Shown piece by piece: positions 1 to 7,092 of a DNA stretch of 8,878 nucleotides. Below the pieces are notes generated by a model. That model did no database searches. It had not been told where the DNA came from and was given only the letters and a program-made list of their open reading frames with translations. The position numbers and the translations under genes were made by a program. The DNA comes from Anaerolineales bacterium UBA6663 (GTDB lineage: Bacteria > Chloroflexota > Anaerolineae > Anaerolineales > UBA6663): positions 29,199-38,076 of the forward strand of contig DKKP01000054.1 of the NCBI GenBank assembly GCA_002455335.1, written 5' to 3'. Position 1 is the stretch's first letter, and each line of letters begins with the position of its first letter.

Positions 1-472
1 CCGTCGCGTCCCAGAGCCGCGACACCTCGAGCATGCGATTGCGATTCACACCGGCGTCGCCGTAGCCGAGCCGGGCCGCCGAGCGAAAATGGATCAAGCC
101 CTGCTCGGCGTCGAGCAAGAACTCCACGTCATCGATATAGCCGATCGTCGGTGTCCGGAACTCGGCGTGCAGGTAGCCGAGGCGATCCGTGATGATCTGG
201 GCACGGGGCATCGTCGTGATCAGTGAACGAAGGCGGTCCTGCGCGGCAGTCTGCGTGTCGGTGAAAGACAAAGCCGGCATGAGCTGGCTTTCGAGCCCCG
301 TCTGCGAGGTGACGCAGTTCGGGCTGCCGGGGCAGGGCGCCAGACGCCCATCGGCAGCAACGCCCAATGTCGTCGGCCGAGGCGCGTTCGCCGCCCACCA
401 GCGCAGGCCGATGAACCCCGCGCCCACGACGGCCACGAGGCCGAAAGCGCCAAGAAAGATCCAGTTCTCCAT
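1..472 (-). CDS. DUF1499 family membrane-anchored protein, partial (3' end outside window)
   Basis: The open frame begins at ATG 470-472 and runs off the left edge after 157 codons without a stop, so the C-terminus is missing. AAGGAA lies about four bases before the ATG and supports this start. Residues 4-26 are a hydrophobic stretch (WIFLGAFGLVAVVGAGFIGL), probably a membrane anchor or uncleaved signal. The rest matches what I know of the DUF1499 family: CPGSPNCVTSQ at residues 47-57, then YLHAEFRTPTIGYIDDVEF at about 100-118, and IHFRSAARLGYGDAGVNRNR at about 127-146. These correspond to the family's CPxSPNCVSSQ, HAEfRt..fVDDvEf and vRSaSRvGysDxGvNrxR blocks. The biochemical function of the family is not established; members occur in many bacteria and in plastids. 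It is divergent from the LysM gene, with 242 bases between the two starts. I saw no convincing promoter for it. Family assignment is confident; the role is unknown. Confidence 0.88.
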   Translation of the reverse strand, partial: MENWIFLGAFGLVAVVGAGFIGLRWWAANAPRPTTLGVAADGRLAPCPGSPNCVTSQTGLESQLMPALSFTDTQTAAQDRLRSLITTMPRAQIITDRLGYLHAEFRTPTIGYIDDVEFLLDAEQGLIHFRSAARLGYGDAGVNRNRMLEVSRLWDAT

Positions 473-658
473 ACGTTTCCTTTTCATCGATCACGTAACA
501 CTTTCTTGCTTTCTGCCCACTGTATCAACAACAACCCGGCGAATCGACCTTGTCACCTAAGAGCTTGATGAATGCCTCGTTTGTGCGGCGCGAGGCCGGA
601 AGCACGGGTGGAAGGGGCCCGGCCCTCCGCGTCCGCGCTTTCAGCCCCGCTGGCCTCG

Positions 659-686
659 TTGCGCGCAGAAAAAAACGACCTACAAT
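659..686 (+). promoter_or_regulatory. Candidate promoter of the LysM gene
   Basis: TTGCGC at 659-664 and TACAAT at 681-686 are separated by 16 bases and resemble -35 and -10 boxes. Transcription would start near 693, leaving a leader of about 22 bases that contains GGAGG (706-710) four bases before ATG 715. The -10 match is 5 of 6; the -35 is weak beyond TTG. This is read by eye. The rest of the 473-714 gap shows no other gene. Confidence 0.45.
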
Positions 687-714
687 CGGCCCGTCATCGA
701 CAAGCGGAGGGTTT

Positions 715-2160
715 ATGTCGTACTTCAGTGCTCAAGTTCTTACCCGTTGGTTTGGCGCCGGTTTGTTGGTCGCCGGGCTCGCCTTTGCCAGCGCGCAAAG
801 CGTCGAGGCTTCGCCGGCCGCCCAGGCGGCGACGCCCACTCCGACCGCCACGCTGACTTCCACAGCGACGCTCGTACCGACGCAGACGCCGACGGCCGCG
901 CCATCGGCGACCGCGACCCTGTCGGCGCCTGCGGGTTTCACGGCCGTCGTGGTCAAGTCGGGCGAGACCCTGGCCACGTTCGTCAACCGGTACAAGGTAT
1001 CGGCGCAGGCGATCATCGCGGCCAACCCGGCGCTGCAGAAAGATCCGAATCTGATCTTCCCCGGTCAGGTCCTGCTCATCCCGAATGCAGCTGCGACCAC
1101 GGCGGCGACGGCCGTCTCGGCCTCCACAGCCGTTCCGGGCGCAACGGCAACGCTTGCAGCTCCGGCCGGTTTCATCGCGGTCAAGGTGCAGGCCGGCGAG
1201 ACGCTGGTGACCTTTGTGGTCCGTTATAAGGTCTCGGCGCAGGCGATCATCGCGGCGAACCCGGCCTTGCAGAAGGACCCCAATCTGCTGCAGGTCGGCC
1301 AGGTCCTGCTGATCCCGCTATCGGCGCCGACCAGCGTGGCCACGCTTCCGGCCGGCGTCGCGACGGCCACGCCGGTAGCAGCCGTTGGTGGCGCGATCGA
1401 GGTGATCGTCCAGCCGGGCGACACGTTGCTGACCTACGTCAGTCGGTACGGCGTCTCGGCGCAGGCGATCATCACAGCCAATCCGGCGTTGCAGCGCGAT
1501 CCGAATCTGCTTCAGATCGGCCAGCGGATCGTCATCCCGCCTTTGGCGGCGACGGCTGTGCCGCTACCAACCTCGGCGGTTGCCGCGCCCGCGCCCACCT
1601 CGGCTGCCGTTGCGACTGTGCCGCCTGTCGTCGTCGGTTTACCTGTGCCGCCGCCCCTGGCCAATGCCCAGCAGATCACGCTCAGGGCGGGTGAAAGCCT
1701 GCTGACGCTCTCGCAGCGTTATGGCGTCTCGGCTGTGGCGCTGCTCCGGGCGAACCCGCAATTGGGCGATGCGACAGGCCTGGTCTACCCTGGTCAAAAG
1801 ATCAACGTCCCGGTGGCGCGTTCGACAACGCCGAGCCGGACGACGCCCTTCTACTACACCTTGGTCTCGGGCGACACCTTGAACTCGGTCGGCGAGCGTT
1901 TCGAGATCTCGCCGCTGACGATCGTTTCGGCGAATCCGGGTGTCACCTACACCGTGGGCACCGAGCTCCTGATCCCGGCCGGGCCGCGTCTGGTCACGGT
2001 CAGGGCCGGCGACGAGCTACGCTTCATCGCGGCGCGCTATGGCGTGACTGTCGAGTTCCTGCTCCAGGGAAACAGCCTGCCCAACCCCGATCGGATCTAT
2101 CCCGGCCAGCAGATCTTCATCCCGATCCAGTACGATCGGGCGCCGTTGGCCTTCAACTGA
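715..2160 (+). CDS. Secreted protein with six LysM domains
   Basis: This 481-residue protein consists of a signal peptide, low-complexity linkers and LysM modules; I see no enzymatic domain. ATG 715 is chosen because GGAGG sits just upstream and translation from it gives a clean signal peptide (basic R11, hydrophobic residues 13-26, possible cleavage after ASA at 25-27). An in-frame TTG at 550 would add 55 arginine-rich residues that bury the signal, so I reject it. LysM modules lie at about residues 77-123, 155-201, 229-275, 320-366, 380-422 and 426-470, each with the GxTL ... ANP ... GQ/GT ... IP pattern. The first three are nearly identical (VSAQAIIxANPALQxDPNL); module 5 is shortened and modules 4-6 are diverged. 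Linkers are rich in Thr, Pro and Ala. LysM domains bind N-acetylglucosamine-containing glycans such as peptidoglycan, so a cell-surface or wall-binding role is likely. It is a single-gene transcript ending at the terminator just downstream. Confidence 0.93.
   Translation: MSYFSAQVLTRWFGAGLLVAGLAFASAQSVEASPAAQAATPTPTATLTSTATLVPTQTPTAAPSATATLSAPAGFTAVVVKSGETLATFVNRYKVSAQAIIAANPALQKDPNLIFPGQVLLIPNAAATTAATAVSASTAVPGATATLAAPAGFIAVKVQAGETLVTFVVRYKVSAQAIIAANPALQKDPNLLQVGQVLLIPLSAPTSVATLPAGVATATPVAAVGGAIEVIVQPGDTLLTYVSRYGVSAQAIITANPALQRDPNLLQIGQRIVIPPLAATAVPLPTSAVAAPAPTSAAVATVPPVVVGLPVPPPLANAQQITLRAGESLLTLSQRYGVSAVALLRANPQLGDATGLVYPGQKINVPVARSTTPSRTTPFYYTLVSGDTLNSVGERFEISPLTIVSANPGVTYTVGTELLIPAGPRLVTVRAGDELRFIAARYGVTVEFLLQGNSLPNPDRIYPGQQIFIPIQYDRAPLAFN
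943..1539 (+). repeat. Three tandem LysM coding repeats with long linkers
   Basis: The first three LysM modules are also similar at DNA level. An identical 18-base string, TCGGCGCAGGCGATCATC, occurs at 1000-1017, 1234-1251 and 1456-1473. Periods are 234 and 222 bases, both multiples of three, so each unit is one LysM module plus its linker. The linkers differ in sequence and length while the modules stay almost identical. This suggests duplication with selection or gene conversion acting on the modules. Modules 4-6 do not share the DNA string. Confidence 0.85.
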
Positions 2161-2175
2161 ATCGACGTTGCACGA

Positions 2176-2218
2176 AAAACAGCCGGCCGGGTCTACGCCC
2201 GGCCGGCTGTTTTGTTTT
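2176..2218. terminator. Bidirectional intrinsic terminator between the LysM gene and rlmN
   Basis: Bases 2176-2191 pair perfectly with 2198-2213 to form a 16-bp stem around a 6-base loop (TCTACG). The central 12 pairs are mostly G:C and the outer four are A:T. On the plus strand the stem runs into TTTTGTTTT, and on the minus strand into TTTTT, so it can stop both converging transcripts. It sits 15 bases after the LysM stop and 16 bases after the rlmN stop read leftward. Confidence 0.92.
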
Positions 2219-2229
2219 CGATGGCGCGT

Positions 2230-3261
2230 TCAAGCCTGAATGGCGAGTTGGCCGCAGCCGGCGGCGACGTCGATCCCGCGGCGGACGCGAACCGTGCACG
2301 AGATCCCGTGGCCTTCGAGGATCTCGCTGAACCGCGCCACACGTTCTCGGGTCGAGGCCTGACCGGTGTACCCGGCCGTCGGGTTGAGCGGGATGACGTT
2401 GACGTGGCAGAGCAGGCCGGCGGCCCGGCGGGCCAGCGTCTCGGCCTGCTCCTGGGTGTCGTTGACGCCCGCGATCAGGGCCCATTCGAACGTGATGCGG
2501 CGGTGCGTGGTCGTCGTGTAGTATCGGGCTGCGTCGAAGACCTCGGCCAGGGGATACCGCTTGTTGACCGGCAGCAGGCTGGCGCGGAGTTCGTCTGTGG
2601 CGGCGTGGAGCGAGATCGCCAGGTTGACCTGGCGACGCTCGTCGGCGAAGCGTCGGATCGCGGGGACGAGCCCGACGGTTGAGAGCGTGATCCGCCGGGC
2701 ACCGAAGGCAAAGCCCTCGGGGTCATTTAGGATGTCGCAGGCGGCCAGTGTGGCATCATAGTTGTGCAGGGGTTCGCCCATGCCCATGACGACGATGTTC
2801 GTCAGGCGATCGTCGCGCTTCTTCAGTTCGCGGGCAACCCACAACACCTGGGCCACGATCTCGCCCGGCTCCAGGTGGCGCAAAAAGCCCATCTGCCCCG
2901 TGGCGCAGAAGACGCAACCCATCGCGCAGCCAGCCTGCGACGAGATGCAGGTCGTGCGCCGCCGCGCGTAGCCCATCAGCACCGATTCGATTGCGCGACC
3001 ATCCGCGAGCCGAAACAGGATCTTGCGCGTCTGCCCATCCGACGAGCGCGCTTCGTTGGCCGGCGTGAGCCCGCCAAACGTGAATGCCTCGGCCAGCCGC
3101 TCGCGCAGCTTCCGGGGCAGGGTGGTCATCGACGTCGCATCAGGCGCCAGGTCGTGGTAAAGCGCCCGCCAGATCTGATCGGCCCGATAGCCGGGCTCGC
3201 CGAGCGCCAGGATCTGTTCGCGCAGCGTCGCGCGCGTCAGGTTGTAGATGTTGGTTGGCAC
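2230..3261 (-). CDS. rlmN: Dual-specificity 23S rRNA/tRNA adenine-C2 methyltransferase RlmN
   Basis: RlmN is a radical-SAM enzyme that methylates C2 of adenosine 2503 in 23S rRNA and of A37 in some tRNAs. The 343-residue length is typical. The CX3CX2C cluster motif is C112, C116 and C119 (GCAMGCVFC). C105 and C336 align with the two cysteines that handle the methyl group in E. coli RlmN (C118 and C355), the latter within RRGIDVAAGCGQL. The SAM-contacting MGMGEPLHNY lies at about 159-168. All key residues are present, so the enzyme should be active. I prefer RlmN over the paralogue Cfr, which confers antibiotic resistance: the family-typical C-terminal RG.D...CGQL and the housekeeping neighbours fit RlmN, though the two are close relatives. 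The start is GTG 3259-3261, with no Shine-Dalgarno site but a -10-like box six bases upstream, suggesting a leaderless mRNA. It is the last gene of the leftward block. Confidence 0.96.
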   Translation of the reverse strand: MPTNIYNLTRATLREQILALGEPGYRADQIWRALYHDLAPDATSMTTLPRKLRERLAEAFTFGGLTPANEARSSDGQTRKILFRLADGRAIESVLMGYARRRTTCISSQAGCAMGCVFCATGQMGFLRHLEPGEIVAQVLWVARELKKRDDRLTNIVVMGMGEPLHNYDATLAACDILNDPEGFAFGARRITLSTVGLVPAIRRFADERRQVNLAISLHAATDELRASLLPVNKRYPLAEVFDAARYYTTTTHRRITFEWALIAGVNDTQEQAETLARRAAGLLCHVNVIPLNPTAGYTGQASTRERVARFSEILEGHGISCTVRVRRGIDVAAGCGQLAIQA

Positions 3262-3267
3262 AGGGGA

Positions 3268-3298
3268 ATCTTATCATTCGACGAAGGACGCGCGACAA
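3268..3298 (-). promoter_or_regulatory. Candidate leaderless promoter of rlmN
   Basis: Reading leftward, TTGTCG (3298-3293) and TAAGAT (3273-3268) could be -35 and -10 boxes, with a longish 19-base spacer. Exactly six bases separate TAAGAT from the GTG start, placing the predicted transcription start on the start codon itself. The bases between (TCCCCT) contain no Shine-Dalgarno sequence. The -35 lies inside an arm of the inverted repeat at 3280-3331. The call comes from sequence geometry only. Confidence 0.45.
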
Positions 3299-3331
3299 CG
3301 GTCGGTAGACCTTCGTCGCGCGTCCTTTGTC
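3280..3331. other. Long inverted repeat between the TPR gene and rlmN
   Basis: Bases 3280-3296 pair with 3315-3331 in a 17-bp stem that has one G:T pair; the inner 13 pairs (AAGGACGCGCGAC with its complement) are perfect. Inside the 18-base loop a further 4-bp stem (GGTC/GACC) closes a 4-base loop. It starts seven bases after the TPR stop codon. Neither side has a T-run, so it is not a classic intrinsic terminator. It could be a Rho-independent-like end without U-tract, an mRNA 3'-end stabiliser, or an operator, since one arm contains the possible rlmN -35. Confidence 0.6.
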
Positions 3332-3337
3332 TCCCCG

Positions 3338-3982
3338 TTAAGAAACCCCAAGCTCACGCAGCCGCTGCTGGGCCTTGGTGCGAAGGGCGGGTTCTGTGGC
3401 AAGCTGGGCCGCGGCCTTGAAATCGGCGCAGGCCTCCTGCGCGCGACGAAGATCTGTGAGGATCAGGCCGCGCCGGTACAACAGGCGGGCTGAACGCGGC
3501 TCCTGGCGCAGCGCGTTTGTGATGTCGACGAGGGCGGCCATGGGGTCGCCGCCCGCGAGCTGGATCTCGGCTCGGTGCATGCGTGCCGTCACGGCATCGG
3601 GGTTCCGTTCGAGCGCGTCGCTGAAGTCACGCAGCGCGGCCGAGTAGCTGTCCTGGCTTTGGTGGATCTCGCCGCGCAGGACGATCAGCCCGGGGTTGAG
3701 CGGGGCCAGCGACAGAGCGCGCTCGACGCTGTGCAGGGCCTGCTCGTATTCCTGGAGTTTGAGATAGATCCGCGATTGCAACGCGTAGCAGCGCTCGGCC
3801 AGGCGTGGCTCGCGCTCGGCCAGGAGTTCGAGATCCTGAACGAGGCGGCGCGCCTGGCCACGGTCGGGTTGTTCAGCGCCTGGGTCGTCAAAGCGACGGA
3901 GGACTGATTCGACGTCAAAGAAGAATCGCTCTTCCGACCACATGGTGTTCCGCCCGGTGCCCGCGCCGCTTCCGTGCATCAT
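3338..3982 (-). CDS. Tetratricopeptide (TPR) repeat protein
   Basis: This 214-residue, soluble-looking protein has no signal peptide or membrane segment. Counting from the ATG at 3943, about four TPR-like helical pairs lie at roughly residues 50-83, 84-117, 118-151 and 152-185. They show the usual A-L-Y-A-P spacing (for example YEQALHSVERALSLAPLNP, then YSAALRDFSDALERNPDA). TPRs form a superhelical scaffold for protein-protein contacts; no catalytic domain is present and the partner is unknown. The start is uncertain. ATG 3982 (followed by a second ATG) has TACAAT seven bases upstream, which would give a nearly leaderless message. An in-frame ATG at 3943 has only a weak GGA six bases before it and would give 201 residues beginning MWSEERFFFDVE. 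The gene lies 83 bases after the HAD stop and is followed by a long inverted repeat. Confidence 0.8.
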   Translation of the reverse strand: MMHGSGAGTGRNTMWSEERFFFDVESVLRRFDDPGAEQPDRGQARRLVQDLELLAEREPRLAERCYALQSRIYLKLQEYEQALHSVERALSLAPLNPGLIVLRGEIHQSQDSYSAALRDFSDALERNPDAVTARMHRAEIQLAGGDPMAALVDITNALRQEPRSARLLYRRGLILTDLRRAQEACADFKAAAQLATEPALRTKAQQRLRELGVS

Positions 3983-3989
3983 CCCGGTT

Positions 3990-3995
3990 ATTGTA
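3990..3995 (-). promoter_or_regulatory. Candidate -10 box of the TPR gene
   Basis: TACAAT reads leftward at 3995-3990, a 5 of 6 match to the -10 consensus and identical to the box before the LysM gene. No good -35 is found at 16-18 bases (GATGGT at 17 is poor). It is flanked on each side by AACCGG (4004-3999 and 3989-3984), with a third AACCGG at 4032-4027. The predicted transcription start is at about 3983-3982, right at the first ATG. Confidence 0.4.
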
Positions 3996-4065
3996 AGGCC
4001 GGTTTCGGTCCAACCATCGGCACGGGCCGGTTAGCGATAGTGGGCGCCACCCCGGTCGGCCATCG

Positions 4066-4881
4066 TCAGGCCGCGTTCAGCCAATCGGTTAGCTCGGGCA
4101 ACCCCGCCATCACGGCGCTGGGCCGGGCCTCGCAGGCGGTGATGTCTGCCAGCGTTGCGATCCCGCTCAGCACGCACACGCTCGGCATCCCCGCGCGGAT
4201 GGCCCCGAGGATGTCGGTGTCGAGCCGGTCGCCGACGGCCAGCGCACTTGCAGGCGCAAGGGCCAGTCGTCGCAGGATCAGCTGGTACATGGTCGGCTCG
4301 GGCTTGCCGATGATCTCGGGCATCAAGCCCGTGGCCGCCGTCAGCGCGGCCAGGATCGCGCCGTTGCCGTGGGTCGTGCCGTGCTCGGTCGGCACCGTGA
4401 GATCCGGGTTTGTGCCGATGAAGGCCGAGCCCGCCCGCAAGTTGAGCGTCGCAGTGGCCAGTTTATCCCACGACAGGCCGCGATCCATGCCGACGACGAC
4501 CACGGCCGCACCGGTCTCATACAGGTCGAGCAGCTCGAAGCCGGCCTCGGTCATCGCTGTGCGGATCCCGTCGCCGCCGATAACAAAGGCCTTGCGGTTC
4601 GGCAGATCGCGCGCAGCGAGCACCTCGGCGGTTGCCACGGCCGATGTCATGACCTCCGCGGGCGTCGCAACGACGCCAAAGCCGGCGAGCTTCGCCACGT
4701 ACTGCTCGGGTGTCTGGCTGGCATTGTTGGTCGCCAGCACCACCTTGAGGGCGCGACGCCGAATCGCGGCGAAGAAGCCGTCAAGGCCGGGAAGGGCGCG
4801 GTTGCCCTCCCACAGCACACCATCCATGTCGACGATCAAGGCCTGCACATCCGTGGAGGCCGGCAGCGTTATCGGGTCCAT
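4066..4881 (-). CDS. HAD-IIA family sugar/nucleotide phosphatase (NagD-like)
   Basis: This 271-residue protein carries all four haloacid-dehalogenase motifs. Motif I is DMDGVLWEG, with nucleophile D18 and acid/base D20. Motif II is ATNNAS, at about 50-55. The motif III lysine is K193 in IGKPEPTMY, and motif IV is GDRLDTDI at 217-224. The arrangement and length, with a large cap between motifs II and III, fit subclass IIA enzymes (NagD, p-nitrophenyl phosphatase, phosphoglycolate phosphatase type). These hydrolyse phosphate esters with Mg2+; the substrate cannot be told from sequence. ATG 4881 is chosen because AAGGA precedes it by four bases. Upstream extension to 4947 would pass through the hairpin at 4899-4934 and adds residues unlike the family. 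It follows clpP on the same strand with an 82-base gap holding that hairpin, so it may be transcribed separately or by read-through. Confidence 0.93.
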   Translation of the reverse strand: MDPITLPASTDVQALIVDMDGVLWEGNRALPGLDGFFAAIRRRALKVVLATNNASQTPEQYVAKLAGFGVVATPAEVMTSAVATAEVLAARDLPNRKAFVIGGDGIRTAMTEAGFELLDLYETGAAVVVVGMDRGLSWDKLATATLNLRAGSAFIGTNPDLTVPTEHGTTHGNGAILAALTAATGLMPEIIGKPEPTMYQLILRRLALAPASALAVGDRLDTDILGAIRAGMPSVCVLSGIATLADITACEARPSAVMAGLPELTDWLNAA

Positions 4882-4890
4882 GACGTCCTT

Positions 4891-4934
4891 ACACACAATG
4901 AGGGCCGCAGAGACACCTGTCCCTGCGGCCCTCA
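4891..4934 (-). terminator. Hairpin between clpP and the HAD phosphatase, possible terminator or attenuator
   Basis: Bases 4899-4910 pair perfectly with 4923-4934 (12 bp, TGAGGGCCGCAG and its complement). A short inner GACA/TGTC pairing lies in the 12-base loop. Leftward the stem is followed by TTGTGTGT, an imperfect T-run, and then directly by the AAGGA ribosome binding site of the HAD gene. It may end the clpP transcript, weaken read-through, or affect translation of the phosphatase. The structure is clear; the function is inferred. Confidence 0.6.
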
Positions 4935-4963
4935 CGGTTGTTTGCAATCGCGTTCGGGCGCGG

Positions 4964-5587
4964 TTATTTGCGCGAGCCGTCGAGCCGCGCCCCGGCTTCG
5001 AGCGGCTGCATGACCTCGTCGATCACGCCGAGTGCGACGGCGTCCTCGGGGGTCATGTAGTAGTCGCGATCGGTGTAGCGCCGGATGACTTCCTCATCCA
5101 TCTTGGTGTGGCGCTGCAGGAGCTTGTTCAACCGATCGCGCTGGCGCAAGATCTCCTTGGCCGCGATCTCGATGTCCGAGGCCTGGCCCTCGGCGCCGCC
5201 GAGCGGCTGGTGTAGGTGGATCGTCGCATTCGGCAGCGCATAGCGTCGGCCAGTCGCGCCGGTCAGCAGGATGGTACCCATGCTGGCGGTCAGGCCGACC
5301 GCGATCGTGCTCACCGGCGCCTCGATCAGGTGCATGGTGTCGTAGATCGCATAGCCCGAGTTGATCACGCCGCCGGGCGAGTTGATGAACATCTGGATCT
5401 CGCGCTTCGGATCCTCGTGGTTGAGCCACAGCAGCTGGGCCACGATCAGGTTTGCCACCTGATCGTTGATCGGCGTGCCGAGGATGACGATGCGCTCCTT
5501 GAGCAGGAGCGAGAAGATGTCGTAGGCGCGCTCGCCGCGGCCCGAACTGTCGATCACCATCGGGACCAATGCAGTTGGATTGATCAT
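4964..5587 (-). CDS. clpP: ATP-dependent Clp protease proteolytic subunit ClpP
   Basis: ClpP is the serine peptidase of the cytoplasmic Clp complex. Two stacked heptamers degrade unfolded proteins fed by AAA+ unfoldases such as ClpX or ClpC. The 207-residue length is normal. The catalytic triad is S102 (TASMGT), H126 (HLHQPLGG) and D175 (TDRDYYM), and the handle region [18 protein letters not shown] follows the histidine. The N-terminus ([28 protein letters not shown]) is typical and shows little or no propeptide. ATG 5587 is chosen because it gives this normal N-terminus and GAGGA lies nine bases upstream; the frame stays open to 5644, but the extra 19 residues look unlike ClpP. One residue fewer than E. 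coli ClpP separates Ser and His, in a surface loop. It lies 79 bases after tig, an ordering seen widely in bacteria and consistent with co-transcription. No clpX follows; a HAD phosphatase does. Confidence 0.97.
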   Translation of the reverse strand: MINPTALVPMVIDSSGRGERAYDIFSLLLKERIVILGTPINDQVANLIVAQLLWLNHEDPKREIQMFINSPGGVINSGYAIYDTMHLIEAPVSTIAVGLTASMGTILLTGATGRRYALPNATIHLHQPLGGAEGQASDIEIAAKEILRQRDRLNKLLQRHTKMDEEVIRRYTDRDYYMTPEDAVALGVIDEVMQPLEAGARLDGSRK

Positions 5588-5666
5588 ATCCGTTGTTCCT
5601 CGTTGAATGACAGACCGAGACGAACGATCGCGCCGGCCTGTCACCAGGCGCCGTCTGCGGTCGGTG

Positions 5667-7037
5667 TTACGCGTTGTCGCCCGAGCTTTCGGCCGCCGGG
5701 CTCTCGACGATCGGCGCAGCCGCTACGGCCGGCGCCGGGACTTCCTCGCCCCGTGCGATCGCTATCAGGCGCTGCATCGCGCGCTCGGTCAGCATGTCGA
5801 CGGTGAGCGAGCGCCGCGTGGCGTCGACGTTGAGCGCCTGGCGCATCTCGTCGGCACGCTCGCCCCACATCGCGCTGAGCTCATCGATCCGGCTGACGAC
5901 GTCTTCCGGCTGCAGATCGATGCCTTCGAGGTCGACCAGTTTGCCAAGCACGAGCGCGCGCTTCAGGCGTTCCTCGGCGTTCGGCTTCTGCTCCTCGCGG
6001 AAGGCTTCGCGGGTCTTCTTCTCGATCTTGAGATAATCCTCGAGCGTCAGGCCCTGATCGCGCAGCCGATGATCGAGGTTATGCAGGATGTCGTCCATCT
6101 CCTGCTCGATGAGCACAGGTGGGTACGTAACCTTGGCCCCGGCCACCACCAGGTTGAGCACCTTGTCGCCGTACTCGCGATCCGAGGCCCGCTTGGCCTG
6201 GTTCTCGAGGTCCTGGCGCACCTTGGTGCGCAGATCGTCGAGCGACTCGTACTCGCCGAGCGACTTGGCCAACTCGTCGTTCCACTCCGGCACGGTCTTG
6301 CTCTTGACTTCTTTGACCGTAACTTCCCAGTGCGCGGGTTGGCCGCGCAGCGCCTCGTTGGCGTACTCCTCGGGGAAGGCGAGGTCGAACTTCTTGGTCT
6401 CGCCAACCTTCAACCCGAGGATCTGCTCCGAGAAGCCCTTCATGGGCCACTCGACGTTGGCATCGAGCTGGGTGTTGACGTCCTTGTCGGCCAGAAGGAA
6501 GTCCGAGGGGTTGAGGCCCTCGTTCAGGAAGCCGTTGATGTCGAGCGTGACGCTGTCGCCAAGTTGAGCCGGTCGTTCGACGGGCTCGAGCACGGCCTGG
6601 CGCTCGCGCAGGTTCTCGAGGACGCGGGTCTGCTCCTCATCCGCGATGACCGGCGGCGTGAACTCGACGCGCACCGCGCGATAGTCGCCGAGTTCGACCT
6701 CGGGCTTGAGCGGCACCGTAAAGGTCAGCACCATCGGGCTGAGCTTCAGGTCGGTCAATGCGCCAGGCGCGTACGCCTCGATCTTCTCCTGATCGAGCGC
6801 TTCCTCGTAGAGCTTTGGCCCGAGTTCGTCGAGCGCGATCTCGTAGAGCGCCTGCTCGCCGAACTGGCGCCGCACCGCGGCCAGCGGCGCCTTGCCGGGG
6901 CGGAAGCCGGGCAGCGGATACCGCTTGCTCAGCTGGCGCGCCGCGACTTCGAGCGCCGGCTTGACGCGGTCTTCGGAGACCTCGACCTTGAGGGTGAGGG
7001 TCCGGTCTTCGTTGGGTTGGGTTTCGACCTTAAGCAC
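5667..7037 (-). CDS. tig: Trigger factor, ribosome-associated chaperone and peptidyl-prolyl isomerase
   Basis: Trigger factor binds ribosomal protein L23 at the exit tunnel, shelters nascent chains and catalyses proline isomerisation. The 456-residue protein has the full three-domain plan. The ribosome-binding domain spans about 1-145 and contains the signature GFRPGKAP at 44-51. An FKBP-type isomerase domain spans about 155-250 ([13 protein letters not shown] ... [19 protein letters not shown]), and a helical C-terminal chaperone domain spans about 258-435. Residues 441-456 form an Ala/Pro/Glu-rich tail that is probably disordered. The start is GTG 7037 (M-L-K-V-E-T), supported by AAGGA about five bases upstream. 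It lies 115 bases downstream of tRNA-Leu and 79 bases upstream of clpP. It may be transcribed from its own promoter (TATACT at 7098-7093 is a candidate) or by read-through from the tRNA gene. Confidence 0.97.
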   Translation of the reverse strand: MLKVETQPNEDRTLTLKVEVSEDRVKPALEVAARQLSKRYPLPGFRPGKAPLAAVRRQFGEQALYEIALDELGPKLYEEALDQEKIEAYAPGALTDLKLSPMVLTFTVPLKPEVELGDYRAVRVEFTPPVIADEEQTRVLENLRERQAVLEPVERPAQLGDSVTLDINGFLNEGLNPSDFLLADKDVNTQLDANVEWPMKGFSEQILGLKVGETKKFDLAFPEEYANEALRGQPAHWEVTVKEVKSKTVPEWNDELAKSLGEYESLDDLRTKVRQDLENQAKRASDREYGDKVLNLVVAGAKVTYPPVLIEQEMDDILHNLDHRLRDQGLTLEDYLKIEKKTREAFREEQKPNAEERLKRALVLGKLVDLEGIDLQPEDVVSRIDELSAMWGERADEMRQALNVDATRRSLTVDMLTERAMQRLIAIARGEEVPAPAVAAAPIVESPAAESSGDNA

Positions 7038-7092
7038 AGTTTCCTTCCGTCGCCCAAACCTGGGCCGAGTGTAGCATCGCCATTGTTGGCGG

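Noticed and set aside
550..714. In-frame upstream extension of the LysM gene from TTG 550
   Set aside because: It would place an Arg-rich stretch of 55 residues before a good signal peptide, and it overlaps the likely promoter. ATG 715 has GGAGG just upstream.
4882..4947. Upstream extension of the HAD phosphatase to 4947
   Set aside because: The extra 22 residues run through a strong hairpin and do not look like the family. AAGGA favours ATG 4881.
3974..5215. Long plus-strand open frame across the HAD gene and part of clpP
   Set aside because: It overlaps two well-supported minus-strand genes and their intergenic hairpin, and its translation is low-complexity Ala/Arg/Ser.
5588..5644. Upstream extension of ClpP to 5644
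   Set aside because: The Arg-rich addition does not resemble a ClpP N-terminus; ATG 5587 gives the typical one.
5636..5649. Small hairpin with a GTGA tetraloop in the tig-clpP gap (5-bp stem)
   Set aside because: It is short and lacks a T-run; such stems are frequent by chance in GC-rich DNA.
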